Source: Microtetraspora sp. NBRC 13810 (GTDB taxonomy: Bacteria > Actinomycetota > Actinomycetes > Streptosporangiales > Streptosporangiaceae). From it: a DNA stretch of 64,000 bases. Within the stretch, counting starts at the first letter, position 1. Each line of letters starts with the position of its first letter. The notes below the pieces were generated by a model that ran no database searches, was not told the DNA's origin, and saw only the letters and a list, made by a program, of their open reading frames with translations. This document shows, in pieces, positions 52,513 through 61,881 of the stretch. Both the position numbers and the translations under genes were made by a program. The stretch spans positions 124,001 to 188,000 of the forward strand of contig NZ_BSRQ01000001.1 of assembly GCF_030268685.1 (NCBI RefSeq). Direction: 5' to 3'.

Positions 52513-53874
52513 GTGACAACGACCACGAGCAGCGCTTTGCTGACCGACCACTACGAGCTGACGATGTTGCAGGCCGCCCTGCGCAGCGGGGCCGCCGGGC
52601 GACGGGCCGTCTTCGAGGTCTTCGCCAGGCATCTTCCCGGCGGCCGCCGGTACGGCGTCGTCGCCGGGGTGGGCCGCTTCCTCGACGCGCTGGAGTCGTT
52701 CAGGTTCGGCGCGGAGGAGCTCGCCTTCCTGCGCGACCAGCAGGTGGTGGACGAGGCGACCGTCGACTTCCTGGCGGGCTACCGCTTCTCGGGCGACATC
52801 CACGGCTACCGCGAGGGCGACTGCTACTTCCCCGGCTCTCCGATCATGGTCGTGGAGGGCACCTTCGCCGAGGCCGTGCTGCTGGAGACGCTCACCCTGT
52901 CCGTGCTGAACCACGACTGCGCGATGGCCTCGGCGGCGTCCAGGATGACGCACGCGGCGCAGTCGCGCCCGATCATCGAGATGGGGGCGCGGCGCACGCA
53001 CGAGATGGCCGCCGTCGCCGCCGCCCGCTCCGCCTACATCGGCGGCTTCGCCGCCACCTCCAACCTCATGGCCCGCCACCTGTACGGCGTGCCGACCACC
53101 GGCACCAGCGCGCACGCCTTCACCCTGCTGCACGACTCCGAGCCCGAGGCGTTCGCCGCCCAGCTCGCCTCCCTCGGCGCGGGCACCACGCTGCTCGTGG
53201 ACACCTACGACGTGCCCGCCGCGGTGCGCTCCGCCGTCGAGCTGGCCGGGCCGGAGCTGGGCGCGGTGCGCATCGACTCCGGCGACCTCGCGCTCGCCGC
53301 CTGCGAGGTGCGCGAACAGCTCGACGCCCTCGGCGCGGCGAAGACCCGCATCCTGGTCACCAGCGACCTGGACGAGTACGCCATCGCCGCGCTCGCCGCC
53401 GCCCCCGTGGACGGCTACGGCGTGGGCACCTCCCTCGTCACCGGGTCCGGCGTGCCCACGGCCGCGCTCGTCTACAAGCTCGTGGCCAGGGAGGACGCCG
53501 ACGGCGTGCTCCAGCCGGTGGCCAAGCGCTCGGTGGGCAAGCCGAGCCGCGGCGGGCGCAAGACCGCCTTCCGCAGGATCGGCCCCGACGGGCTCGCCGT
53601 CGCCGAGTTGGTCGTCCCCGACGGCCCGGACGCGGCCAGGCAGGCCGCCGGGCTGAACGCGAACAACGGCTCCGACGGCGCCCCGCCTGGGAACGGCGAG
53701 GCGATGCGGCACCGTCCGCTGCTCACCCGCCTGGTCCGCGGCGGCGAGGTCGTCGGCAGGGAGCCCCTGGAGGCGGCGCGGCGGCGGCACCGGGAGGCCG
53801 TCGCCGAGCTGCCGGTGGAGGCGCACCAGCTTTCCCGGGGCTATGCCGCGATCCCGTCGGTCTTCGGCTCGTAA
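52513..53874 (+). CDS. pncB: nicotinate phosphoribosyltransferase
   Basis: A 453-residue enzyme that converts nicotinate and PRPP to nicotinate mononucleotide for NAD salvage. LLTDHYELTMLQAALRSG opens the fold, EMGARRTHEMAAVAAAR and GGFAATSNLMARHLYG are active-site regions and RIDSGDLA binds phosphate. GTG 52513 is chosen because upstream codons in the frame overlap clpS. Ten bases before pncA. Confidence 0.93.
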   Translation: MTTTTSSALLTDHYELTMLQAALRSGAAGRRAVFEVFARHLPGGRRYGVVAGVGRFLDALESFRFGAEELAFLRDQQVVDEATVDFLAGYRFSGDIHGYREGDCYFPGSPIMVVEGTFAEAVLLETLTLSVLNHDCAMASAASRMTHAAQSRPIIEMGARRTHEMAAVAAARSAYIGGFAATSNLMARHLYGVPTTGTSAHAFTLLHDSEPEAFAAQLASLGAGTTLLVDTYDVPAAVRSAVELAGPELGAVRIDSGDLALAACEVREQLDALGAAKTRILVTSDLDEYAIAALAAAPVDGYGVGTSLVTGSGVPTAALVYKLVAREDADGVLQPVAKRSVGKPSRGGRKTAFRRIGPDGLAVAELVVPDGPDAARQAAGLNANNGSDGAPPGNGEAMRHRPLLTRLVRGGEVVGREPLEAARRRHREAVAELPVEAHQLSRGYAAIPSVFGS

Positions 53875-53883
53875 GATCGGGGC

Positions 53884-54456
53884 ATGACCAGCGCGCTGAT
53901 CGTCGTGGACGTCCAGAACGACTTCTGCGAGGGCGGCAGCCTCGCGGTGACCGGCGGGGCCGACGTGGCCGCCAGAATCTCGCGGCACATCGCCACGCAC
54001 CCCTACGCGCACGTGGTGGCCAGCCGGGACTACCACATCGACCCCGGCGCCCACTTCTCCGCCGAGCCCGACTTCCGCAGGTCCTGGCCCGCCCACTGTG
54101 TGGCGGGCACGCCCGGCGCCGAGTTCCACCCCGCCTTCGACACCGGCAAGGTCGAGGAGGTCTTCAGCAAGGGCGCGCACGCCGCGGCCTACAGCGGCTT
54201 CGAGGGCGTCTCCGCCGACGGCACGACCATGGCCGACTGGCTCTCGGCGCGCGGCGTCCGCACGGTCGACGTGGTCGGCATCGCCACCGACCACTGCGTC
54301 CGCGCCACCGCCCTCGACGCGGTGGAGAACGCCTTCGCCGTCCGCGTCCTGCTCGACCTCACCGCCGGCGTCGCGAGGCTCACCACCGACGCCGCCCTGG
54401 ACGAGCTCGACACCGCCGGCGTCCAGCTGACCGGCACCCCCACGGTCGCCCCCTGA
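53884..54456 (+). CDS. pncA: nicotinamidase
   Basis: A 190-residue isochorismatase-fold amidase that turns nicotinamide into nicotinate, the substrate of PncB. Catalytic Asp8 lies in VVDVQNDFCEGG and the nucleophile Cys in VVGIATDHCVRATA; metal ligands are in SRDYHIDPGAHF. It forms a salvage operon with pncB. Confidence 0.93.
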   Translation: MTSALIVVDVQNDFCEGGSLAVTGGADVAARISRHIATHPYAHVVASRDYHIDPGAHFSAEPDFRRSWPAHCVAGTPGAEFHPAFDTGKVEEVFSKGAHAAAYSGFEGVSADGTTMADWLSARGVRTVDVVGIATDHCVRATALDAVENAFAVRVLLDLTAGVARLTTDAALDELDTAGVQLTGTPTVAP

Positions 54457-54469
54457 ACCACGCGTGCGA

Positions 54470-54493
54470 CCCGGCGCCGACGGCGGCGCCGGG
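54470..54493. terminator. bidirectional hairpin terminator
   Basis: CCCGGCGCCG (54470-54479) pairs perfectly with CGGCGCCGGG (54484-54493) around a four-base loop between convergent pncA and helicase genes. Confidence 0.75.
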
Positions 54494-54516
54494 CCGGGCG
54501 GAAGGGACGTGGCGGG

Positions 54517-56268
54517 TCAGCGGCGCTGCGTGGCCCACTTGCGGATCTGGGCGATGCGGTCGCGGACCTGGTCGGCGGACGCCTGGGCGATCGGCGGGCC
54601 GCCGCACACCCGGCGCAGCTCGGCGTGGATCACGCCGTGCGGCTGGCCGGTGCGGTGGTTCCATGCGCCGACCAGGCCGTTGAGCTCCTTGCGCAGCGCG
54701 TTCATCTCCTCGTGCGGGGCGAGCGCGGGGGCGGGTTTGTCGTCGGGCTGCTTGCGCTTGGCGGCCTGCTGGTCGGCCTGCCGCTTGCGGAGCAGCGTCG
54801 CCACCTGGTCGGGCTCCAGCAGGCCGGGCAGCCCGATGAAGTCCTCCTCCTCGGGGGAGCCGGGGGCGGCGGCGGTGCCGAACTCGCCGCCGTCGAACAG
54901 CACCCTGTCGAAGGTCGCCGACGCCTCCACCGTCTGGAACGGCAGCTCCTCCCCCAGGGCGTCGGGGCTGTCCTTGCGCTGCCTGGCCTCCTCCAGGAGG
55001 GAGTCGTCGAGGCCGTCGTCGTCGCGCCTGCGGCCGAGGACGTGGTCGCGCTCGGTCTCCATCTCGTTGGCCAGCCCGAGCAGGGTCGGCACGGACGGCA
55101 CGAACACCGACGCCATCTCGCCGCGCCGGCGGGCTCGCACGAAACGGCCGACCGCCTGGGCGAAGAAGAGCGGCGTGGAGACCGAGGTCGCGTAGACCCC
55201 CACGCACAGGCGCGGAATGTCCACCCCCTCCGACACCATCCGCACGGCCACCAGCCAGCGGTCCTCCGACTGGCTGAACCCCTTGATCTTCTTTGACGCG
55301 TCGGGATCGTCGGAGAGCACGACGGTCGCGCCCTCGCCGGTGATGGACCGGATGTGCCGGGCGTAGGCGCGCGCCGTCTCGTGGTCGGTGGCGATCACCA
55401 GGCCGCCCGCGTCCGGCACGCCGCGGCGCACCTCGGTGAGCCTGCGGTCGGCGGCGTGCAGCACCTGGCGGATCCAGTCGCCCTTGGGGTCGAGCGCCGC
55501 CCGCCACGCCTGGGAGAGCTGGTCCTTGGTCAGCGGCGTGCCGAGGGTCGCGGCGATCTCGTCGCCCGCCCTGGTGCGCCACTTCATCTCGCCGGAGTAG
55601 GCGAGGAAGATGACCGGCCGGACGACGCCGTCGGCCAGCGCCGGACCGTAGCCGTAGGAGTAGTCGGAGACGCTGCGCAGGCTGCCGTCGCCGTCCTCGA
55701 CGTAGGACACGAACGGGATCGGGTTGTCGTCGGAGCGGAACGGCGTGCCGGTGAGCCCCAGTCGCCGGGCCGCGGGCTCGAACGCCTCCCGCACGCCGTC
55801 GCCCCAGGACTTGGCGTCGCCGGCGTGGTGGACCTCGTCGAAGATGACCAGCGTCTTGCGCGCCTCGGTGCGCGCCCTGTGCAGCGCCGGGTGCATCGAC
55901 ACCTGGGCGTAGGTCACCGCCACACCCGTGTAGTCGCGGGACGTGGTGCCCTGGCTGTTCTTGAACTCCGGGTCGATGGCGATGCCGACCCGGCCCGCGG
56001 CGTCGGCCCACTGCCGCTTGAGGTGCTCGGTCGGTGTGACGATGGTCACGGCGCGCACGACGCCGCGCGCGAGCAGCTCGCTGGCGATGCGCAGCGCGTA
56101 GGTGGTCTTGCCGGCTCCGGGGGTGGCCACCGTGAGGAAGTCACGGGGCTCCTGCCGGAAGTAGAGGTCGAAGGCTTCCTGCTGCCAGGCCCGCAGCTTA
56201 GGCGCGGTCCCCCAGGCGGCGCGGTCGGGATAGGAGGGCGACAGGTGCGATGCGGCAAAGGTGCTCAC
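54517..56268 (-). CDS. superfamily II DEAD/DEAH-box helicase
   Basis: A 583-residue ATPase: ATPGAGKTTYALRIA is Walker A, IFDEVHHAGD is motif II, GLTGTPFRSD is motif III, and a C-terminal RecA-like domain has VRMVSEGVDIPRLCVGVYA and FAQAVGRFVRARR as motifs V and VI. A basic, Gln-rich C-terminal extension (QQAAKRKQPDDKP) follows. Similar proteins are chromosomal housekeeping genes in actinobacteria; no restriction partners lie nearby. Upstream 145 bases carry the leader. Confidence 0.9.
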   Translation of the reverse strand: MSTFAASHLSPSYPDRAAWGTAPKLRAWQQEAFDLYFRQEPRDFLTVATPGAGKTTYALRIASELLARGVVRAVTIVTPTEHLKRQWADAAGRVGIAIDPEFKNSQGTTSRDYTGVAVTYAQVSMHPALHRARTEARKTLVIFDEVHHAGDAKSWGDGVREAFEPAARRLGLTGTPFRSDDNPIPFVSYVEDGDGSLRSVSDYSYGYGPALADGVVRPVIFLAYSGEMKWRTRAGDEIAATLGTPLTKDQLSQAWRAALDPKGDWIRQVLHAADRRLTEVRRGVPDAGGLVIATDHETARAYARHIRSITGEGATVVLSDDPDASKKIKGFSQSEDRWLVAVRMVSEGVDIPRLCVGVYATSVSTPLFFAQAVGRFVRARRRGEMASVFVPSVPTLLGLANEMETERDHVLGRRRDDDGLDDSLLEEARQRKDSPDALGEELPFQTVEASATFDRVLFDGGEFGTAAAPGSPEEEDFIGLPGLLEPDQVATLLRKRQADQQAAKRKQPDDKPAPALAPHEEMNALRKELNGLVGAWNHRTGQPHGVIHAELRRVCGGPPIAQASADQVRDRIAQIRKWATQRR

Positions 56269-56413
56269 GCACTCCTCCTCGCGGCATCGGTGTGGCTGCT
56301 GTTACTGCTGGTTCGCTCCCTCACAATCACACCAGGGTAATCGCCGCCACCGACAGGACGTGCCGTCGAACGCGAAAGCTCGCCAAGCCGGTCCGTTCGT
56401 GCTAAGCCGCGGA

Positions 56414-57133
56414 TCACCTGCTCACGCCCCGCACGATGGCGTCGATGTCGGCGCGCGCCCGCTGGTCGTCGGGCTGGGCGAGGCCGAGCAGCACGACGGT
56501 CCTCGGCCCCCGGTCGAGCACGACGACCCGCAGATAGGCCGGGCGGTTCACCACGTCGTCGTAGCCGGCCAGCACCGAGCGGCTGTGACCGGGATAACCC
56601 GCGACGCTGACCGGCCCGTCGTGCACGACGTCCACCGTGTCGCCGTGCAGCAGCAGCCCCGCGTAGAGCTCGGCGAGCTCCAGGGTGATCTCGCGCAGCG
56701 GCCGGGCGCCCTGGTCGGGGCCCGTCCTGGCCATGAGCATGGCCTGCCCGCCGTCCGCGATGCCGACCGCGGTGGCGTCGCCGTTCGTGACCACCGAGCT
56801 GAACGCGGTGACCGGCGCCAGGCCGCCCGGCCGCCAGCCGAGCGGCAGCGGGTAGCGGATCCCGGCGAGGCCGTCCACCACCTTCTCCGACGGCGCCCGC
56901 GGCGCGGTGAGGCTCATGACGAACGCGACGGCCGCCGCGATGACGGCCACGCCCGTCGCGCCCGCCAGCGAGACGACCAGGGCCGTCCGCAGGCGGCGCG
57001 GGATGCGCGGCCGGGCGGGCGCGGCCGGCGTGCCGTACACCCGGGCCGAGGGCGGCAGGGCCTCCTCCGGTTCCGGAGTCGGCGGCCACACCCGCCGCGC
57101 GTACGGCTTCCGCCCGCGTGGTCGTTGGTCCAC
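56414..57133 (-). CDS. hypothetical single-pass membrane protein
   Basis: A 239-residue protein with a basic, Pro-rich cytoplasmic N-terminus, a membrane helix near 50-73 (LVVSLAGATGVAVIAAAVAF) and an outside domain with YPLPLGWRPGGLAPVTAF and a C-terminal LVLDRGPRTVVLLGLA-like stretch typical of actinomycete lipid-binding-like domains. I recognise no named family. GTG start. Confidence 0.7.
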   Translation of the reverse strand: MDQRPRGRKPYARRVWPPTPEPEEALPPSARVYGTPAAPARPRIPRRLRTALVVSLAGATGVAVIAAAVAFVMSLTAPRAPSEKVVDGLAGIRYPLPLGWRPGGLAPVTAFSSVVTNGDATAVGIADGGQAMLMARTGPDQGARPLREITLELAELYAGLLLHGDTVDVVHDGPVSVAGYPGHSRSVLAGYDDVVNRPAYLRVVVLDRGPRTVVLLGLAQPDDQRARADIDAIVRGVSR

Positions 57134-57240
57134 AGCGCCCTCCCTCGCAGCCGCGGCCCCCCTGTCCTACCACGCCCGCCCCCGGCGCTCACGGAATTCG
57201 TGATCAATGTTGCCGGTGGGACAGATGAGGCGTCATCAGG

Positions 57241-58641
57241 TCACACCGCGGGGGCGGTGACCCGGGTCGAGGCCAGCACGGCGAAGACCGCGATCAGCGC
57301 CATCGACATGCAGATCACCAGGAATCCGGTGCCGAGGTCGTCGTGCCCGATGATGTTGATCAGGGCGCCGCCGATCCCGATCGTGAGCGAGGAGCCGAGG
57401 GTCTCGGAGACCTGGAGGGCGGCCGAGTTGGCGCCCTGCTCCTGCGGCGGCGACTGGCTGAGCATGGTGACGTTGACGCTGGTGATCCCGGCGCCCATGC
57501 CGAGGCCGGCGATCACCCAGGCGGGCACGGCGATCCAGGGGGTGACCGCGGGCAGCGCGGACAGCGACGCGAGCAGGACGCCGAGGGTGACCGCGGCGGC
57601 GCCGTAGCGGATCAGCCGCACCCGGTCGCCCTGCCAGCGGCTCTGCAGGTAGGAGCCCGCCGACCAGCCGAGTGCCCCGGTGGTGAGGGCGAGGCCCGCG
57701 CCCTCCAGGGACATGCCGCGGACCTCGTGCAGCACCAGCGGGATGTAGGAGTTCACGCCGAAGAAGGCGCCGCAGAGCAGGCCGCGCATGGCCACCGTGG
57801 TGGGCAGCCCGCGCCGCAGCCGGAGCGCGCCGGACGGCAGCAGCCGGGGCAGCCCGGCGGACAGGGCGGCCAGCCCGCAGGCGAGGGCGACGAGGCCGAG
57901 CGTGAGGGCGACGTGCAGCCGGTCCACGCCGTAGAGGAGCACCCCCGCGCCGCCCGCGGTGGCCGCGGCGGCGAGCGTCATCAGGACCGGCCGGCTGCGC
58001 GGGCCGGTGGCCGGCGGGGGCGCGTCCCTGTCCTTCCCCGGCCGTGCGCGCAGCGCGGGCAGCAGCATGACGAACGCGGGCACCACCAGCGGCACGATCC
58101 CGTAGAACACCCACCGCCAGCCCACCGAGGCCGCGACGGCTCCGGCGACGGCCGGGCCGATCAGCGACGGCACCACCCAGGCCGCCGAGATCAGCGCGAA
58201 GATCTTCGGCCGGGCCGCCGACTCGTAGACCCGGGCGATCATCACGTAGATCGCCACGATCACCGCGCCGCCGCCGGCCCCCTGGACGGCGCGCGCCGCG
58301 ATGAACACCTCCTTGGTCTCCGCCGCGCCCGCGAGGCCGAGCCCGGCGACGAACACCACCATGCCGAGCAGGAACGGCAGCGCGTGCCCCCTGCGGTCCG
58401 ACCACAGCCCGGCGACGACGTTGACGAACAGGCCCGCCATCAGGAAGGCCGAGAAGCTCCAGCCGTACAGGTCGATGGCGGCCAGGTCCAGGGAGACGGC
58501 CGGCATCACGACACCGGTGGACATGCCCTCGAAGGCGATCAGCGTGGTGACGAGGAGGATGCCGAGAGTCGAGGTGCGGTAGGCAGGACCGAGGATCCGG
58601 GGGGGTGCGTATGGAGCGTCAAGAGCCGTTGGTGCTGTCAC
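57241..58641 (-). CDS. MFS transporter, drug-efflux type
   Basis: A 466-residue major facilitator with about fourteen membrane helices. The loop GLWSDRRGHALP is the helix 2-3 signature and VQGAGGGAVIVAIYVMIARV resembles motif C of antiporters, indicating proton-coupled efflux. GTG start lies inside the end of the M43 protease gene by 23 bases, so the two are probably cotranscribed. Substrate unknown. Confidence 0.85.
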   Translation of the reverse strand: MTAPTALDAPYAPPRILGPAYRTSTLGILLVTTLIAFEGMSTGVVMPAVSLDLAAIDLYGWSFSAFLMAGLFVNVVAGLWSDRRGHALPFLLGMVVFVAGLGLAGAAETKEVFIAARAVQGAGGGAVIVAIYVMIARVYESAARPKIFALISAAWVVPSLIGPAVAGAVAASVGWRWVFYGIVPLVVPAFVMLLPALRARPGKDRDAPPPATGPRSRPVLMTLAAAATAGGAGVLLYGVDRLHVALTLGLVALACGLAALSAGLPRLLPSGALRLRRGLPTTVAMRGLLCGAFFGVNSYIPLVLHEVRGMSLEGAGLALTTGALGWSAGSYLQSRWQGDRVRLIRYGAAAVTLGVLLASLSALPAVTPWIAVPAWVIAGLGMGAGITSVNVTMLSQSPPQEQGANSAALQVSETLGSSLTIGIGGALINIIGHDDLGTGFLVICMSMALIAVFAVLASTRVTAPAV

Positions 58642-59641
58642 CCGTCAAGCGTAGTGTTCGATTCGTCCCGCGATAAGCCGCCCAGGTGGCGTGCATCCTG
58701 GCCGCCTGGCCCCTGGTGAACGACGTCATGCACCGGTCGTGGGAGTAGTCCATGAAGTTGTGCACGTGGTCCTCCCCCGGCTCGGGACAGGTGTCCTTGC
58801 CGCTCGGGCAGCCGCCGGTGGGGGTGGCCTGGGCGGGCGTGTCCGCCACCCCGTCGCCGGGCTCGGCGCAGCCGTTCTCGAAGGTGTGCAGCAGCCCGAG
58901 CCAGTGGCCGATCTCGTGCACCGCCGTGAAGCCCTTGTCGAAGCCGGACAGCGACCCGCCGGGCATGCTGCGCCAGTCGACGACGACGCCGTCCTTGACC
59001 GGGCTGGCCGCGTACGCGAAGGGGTAGGTCGAGTAGCCGAGGACGACCTCGTTGAGCTGGGCGATGTAGAGGTTCAGCGTGCCCGCCCCGCCGCGGCGCA
59101 GCCGGGTCTTCATGGCCTTCTCGTAACCCAGCGGGTTGCCGAACCACGCCGCGTTGTTGGTCGTGGTGATCCCGTCGAGCCGGAACCGCACCCGGGTGTC
59201 CGCCCCGCCGAGCCTGCCGCTGTAGGCGGAGTTGAGGGCGGCGATCTGGTCGAGGACCTTCTGCCGGGGCAACTGCTGGGCGCCATTGTTGATCACGTGT
59301 ACCCAGGTCGGGACGTTGACCGCGGCCCGCCGGGTCGCCGCGCCGCCGCGCAGCTCGCCGTGCTCGTCGAGGTAGGCCCCGAGGTCCGCCTCCATCCGCA
59401 GCACGTCCTGCCGGGTCGGCGCGTACGGCTCCAGGCCGCGCGCCAGGCGGTCGGCCGGTCGCGCGACGCGCGCGGCGGCCAGGCAGGCCGCGTCCACGAC
59501 GGGCGTGCCGCCGGCGGCGGCGGGCGGCCGGTCCTGCGGCAGCGGGCGCGGCTCCGCGGTCTTCCTGTCAGCCCCGGGCAGGCCGGACAGGCCCACCGTG
59601 AACAGGCATGCGGCAATGACGGCGATCGGGCGCCGGGCCAT
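58619..59641 (-). CDS. secreted M43 zinc metalloprotease
   Basis: A 340-residue exported protease with a signal peptide (about 1-24). The metzincin motif HEIGHWLGLLH lies at 242-252, with catalytic Glu243, and the Met-turn NFMDYSHDRCMTSF near 295-308. The cysteines in ENGCAEPG, GGCPSGKDTCPE and DRCMTS suit disulfides. Upstream residues 50-100 look like a propeptide. Family members are pappalysin-like extracellular proteases. Confidence 0.9.
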   Translation of the reverse strand: MARRPIAVIAACLFTVGLSGLPGADRKTAEPRPLPQDRPPAAAGGTPVVDAACLAAARVARPADRLARGLEPYAPTRQDVLRMEADLGAYLDEHGELRGGAATRRAAVNVPTWVHVINNGAQQLPRQKVLDQIAALNSAYSGRLGGADTRVRFRLDGITTTNNAAWFGNPLGYEKAMKTRLRRGGAGTLNLYIAQLNEVVLGYSTYPFAYAASPVKDGVVVDWRSMPGGSLSGFDKGFTAVHEIGHWLGLLHTFENGCAEPGDGVADTPAQATPTGGCPSGKDTCPEPGEDHVHNFMDYSHDRCMTSFTRGQAARMHATWAAYRGTNRTLRLTGDSTNGS

Positions 59642-59775
59642 GCACTCCCCCGAGTTGTCACATGTGCTGGTCGGACGCCGAGCGTGGCGCCCACCAGACC
59701 GTAACCCGGCCGGCCGCCGTCACCTGCGAACAACACACATCGGCGCGCCGTCGGGCGCGCCGAGTGGCCGGTCGC

Positions 59776-60024
59776 TCATTCGCCCTTGCCGGGCCCGCCC
59801 TTCGGCAGCCCCGCGTAGATCTCCTTGCATTCCGGGCAGACCGGGTATTTGCTCGGGTCGCGGCTGGGCACCCAGATCTTGCCGCAGATCGCGCGCACCG
59901 GGGTGCCGGTCACCAGGCTTTCGGTGATCTTGTGCTTGTCGGCGTAGTGGGCGAAGCGCTCGTGGTCGCCGTCGTTGGAGAGCTCCTGCCGGACGTCGCC
60001 CTCGGGAAGGATCTTCGTGCTCAC
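59776..60024 (-). CDS. DUF3039 family protein
   Basis: An 82-residue cytoplasmic protein with DHERFAHYADKHKITESLVT, AICGKIWVPSRDPSKYPVCP and ECKEIY, the last containing a CPxC metal-binding knuckle. These are typical of DUF3039, a small, widespread actinobacterial family of unknown role. Confidence 0.88.
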   Translation of the reverse strand: MSTKILPEGDVRQELSNDGDHERFAHYADKHKITESLVTGTPVRAICGKIWVPSRDPSKYPVCPECKEIYAGLPKGGPGKGE

Positions 60025-60073
60025 GCTGACGAGTCTATGCCTCCGCGCCCGTGGCCTCCCCCACGAGACGCGC

Positions 60074-60104
60074 GAGCGGCCCGCGCCCTCGGCACGGGCC
60101 GCTC
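60074..60104 (-). terminator. hairpin terminator after the DHA2 transporter
   Basis: GAGCGGCCCG (60074-60083) and CGGGCCGCTC (60095-60104) form a perfect ten-base stem just downstream of the leftward transporter gene. Confidence 0.65.
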
Positions 60105-60117
60105 GGGGTGTACCTGG

Positions 60118-61707
60118 TCAGCCCATGTGGACGGGGGTGCCCTCGGTCTTGCGACCGGCCCGGACGAACGCCGCCAGGACCGCGGCCACCACGGCGACGA
60201 CCGCGCTGACCTGGTAGCCGAGGTGCATGCCGTCCAGGAAGGACAGGTGCGCCGCCTGGGTGATCGCCTGGACGACCTGCTCCGGCATCCCGCCCGTGAC
60301 CGGGGCGACGCCGTAGGAGACGGGGCCCGTCATCTGCGCCAGTTGCTCCGGGGTGGGGGCGGGCAGGCCCGCGCCGGTCATGTGGCCGGGGAGCACCTCT
60401 CCCACCTTGGCCACGACGATGGCGCCGAGCACGGCGGTGCCGAGCGAGCCGCCGACCTGCATCGCCGACTGCTGCACGCCGCCGGCGACCCCGCTGAGCT
60501 CCTCGGGCGCGTTGCCCACGATGATCTCGGTCGCGCCGACCATGACCGGTGACAGGCCGAAGGCGAGCAGCACGAACGGGATCGCGCTGTCGAGATAGGA
60601 GGCTTCCAGGCCCAGTCTGGACAGCAGGAACATCGACACGGCGGTGATCACCATGCCCGCCATGATGGTGATCTTCGGGCCGAGCCTGCCGATGGCGAAG
60701 CCGGCGAGCGGCGAGGCGACGATCATGCCGGCGCTCATCGGGAGCATCCGCATGCCCGACTCCAGCGGGCTGAGCCCGTGCACGTGCTGGAAGAAGAACG
60801 TCAGGAAGAACATCGCGCCGAACATGGAGAACGCCACCAGGACCATCAGCACCGTGCCGATCGACACCGAGGCGTTGCGGAACATGGCGAGCGGCAGCAG
60901 GGGCTCCCTCGCCCTGCCCTGCCACCAGATGAACACCGCCGTCAGCACGACGGTGGCCACCAGGAAGGCGATGGTGTTGGCGTCGCCCCAGCCGATCTCG
61001 GGAGCCTTGATGAGCGCCCACACCAGGGAGAACATCGCGGCGGACAGCAGGGCGACGCCCAGCCAGTCGACCCGGGACAGCGCGGTCGCCTTGCTCTCCT
61101 TGATCACGAAGTAGCCGACGGCGAGCGCGATCACGCCCACCGGGACGTTGATGAAGAACACCGACTGCCAGCTCACGTTCTCCACCAGCACGCCGCCCAC
61201 GATCGGCCCGGCCGCGCTGGAGACGCCGATCGCGGCGCCCCAGATGCCGATCGCCATGTTCAGCCGCTCGGCGGGGAAGGCGGCACGCAGCAGCGCGAGC
61301 GCGGCCGGCTGGAGCAGCGCGCCGAACAGGCCCTGCAGCACCCGGAAGGCGATCAGCATGCCGATGCCCTGGGACAGGCCGATGGCCAGCGAGGAGAGCG
61401 CGAACCCGGCGATGCCGATCAGGAAGACCCGCTTGTGGCCGAACAGGTCGCCCAGCTTGCCCGCGGTGATCAGGAAGACCGCGAGCGCCAGCAGGTAGCC
61501 GCTGGTCACCCACTGGAGGTCGGGCAGGGACGCGTTGAGCTCGTCCCCGATGACCGGATTGGCGATCGAGACGACGGTGCCGTCGAGCATCACCATGATC
61601 ACGCCCAGTGCCACGGCGAGCAGCGTCAGCCAGGGACTGCCCTGACCTCGGCCTCGTGGTGCGGCATGGGACGATGGCCTGCCGGCCACCGTCTCGGCTT
61701 GTGCCAT
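60118..61707 (-). CDS. DHA2-family MFS efflux transporter
   Basis: A 529-residue, fourteen-helix drug:proton antiporter of the QacA/EmrB type. DGTVVSIANPVIGDELNASL is helix 1 with motif D1, GDLFGHKRVFLIG the helix 2-3 motif, and LQGLFGALLQPAALALLRAA a motif C variant. It diverges from the tetR gene over 174 bases holding a palindrome within its promoter, so it is very probably repressed by that regulator and induced by a transported drug. Confidence 0.92.
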   Translation of the reverse strand: MAQAETVAGRPSSHAAPRGRGQGSPWLTLLAVALGVIMVMLDGTVVSIANPVIGDELNASLPDLQWVTSGYLLALAVFLITAGKLGDLFGHKRVFLIGIAGFALSSLAIGLSQGIGMLIAFRVLQGLFGALLQPAALALLRAAFPAERLNMAIGIWGAAIGVSSAAGPIVGGVLVENVSWQSVFFINVPVGVIALAVGYFVIKESKATALSRVDWLGVALLSAAMFSLVWALIKAPEIGWGDANTIAFLVATVVLTAVFIWWQGRAREPLLPLAMFRNASVSIGTVLMVLVAFSMFGAMFFLTFFFQHVHGLSPLESGMRMLPMSAGMIVASPLAGFAIGRLGPKITIMAGMVITAVSMFLLSRLGLEASYLDSAIPFVLLAFGLSPVMVGATEIIVGNAPEELSGVAGGVQQSAMQVGGSLGTAVLGAIVVAKVGEVLPGHMTGAGLPAPTPEQLAQMTGPVSYGVAPVTGGMPEQVVQAITQAAHLSFLDGMHLGYQVSAVVAVVAAVLAAFVRAGRKTEGTPVHMG

Positions 61708-61783
61708 GAACGAGCCCCCTTAAACCCCCGAGGCATGTGCCCCGTTTGCCCCTCTTCGAGGCTTTTGCTTGACTGTGGTCTGA

Positions 61784-61813
61784 AATCTAGTGTCACACTA
61801 TGACAAATGACAA
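61784..61813 (-). promoter_or_regulatory. transporter promoter with TetR operator
   Basis: On the minus strand TTGTCA (61813-61808) and TAGATT (61789-61784) are 18 bases apart, a good sigma-70-like promoter for the transporter. The palindrome TAGTGTCACACTA (61788-61800) lies across the spacer and overlaps the -10 element. A regulator dimer there would block RNA polymerase. Confidence 0.7.
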
Positions 61814-61881
61814 CTTATTTTATGCACCATCATGTGACTTATGGCACACTGTGAACGAGTAGTTTCGAGGGGGTGTCGGCC

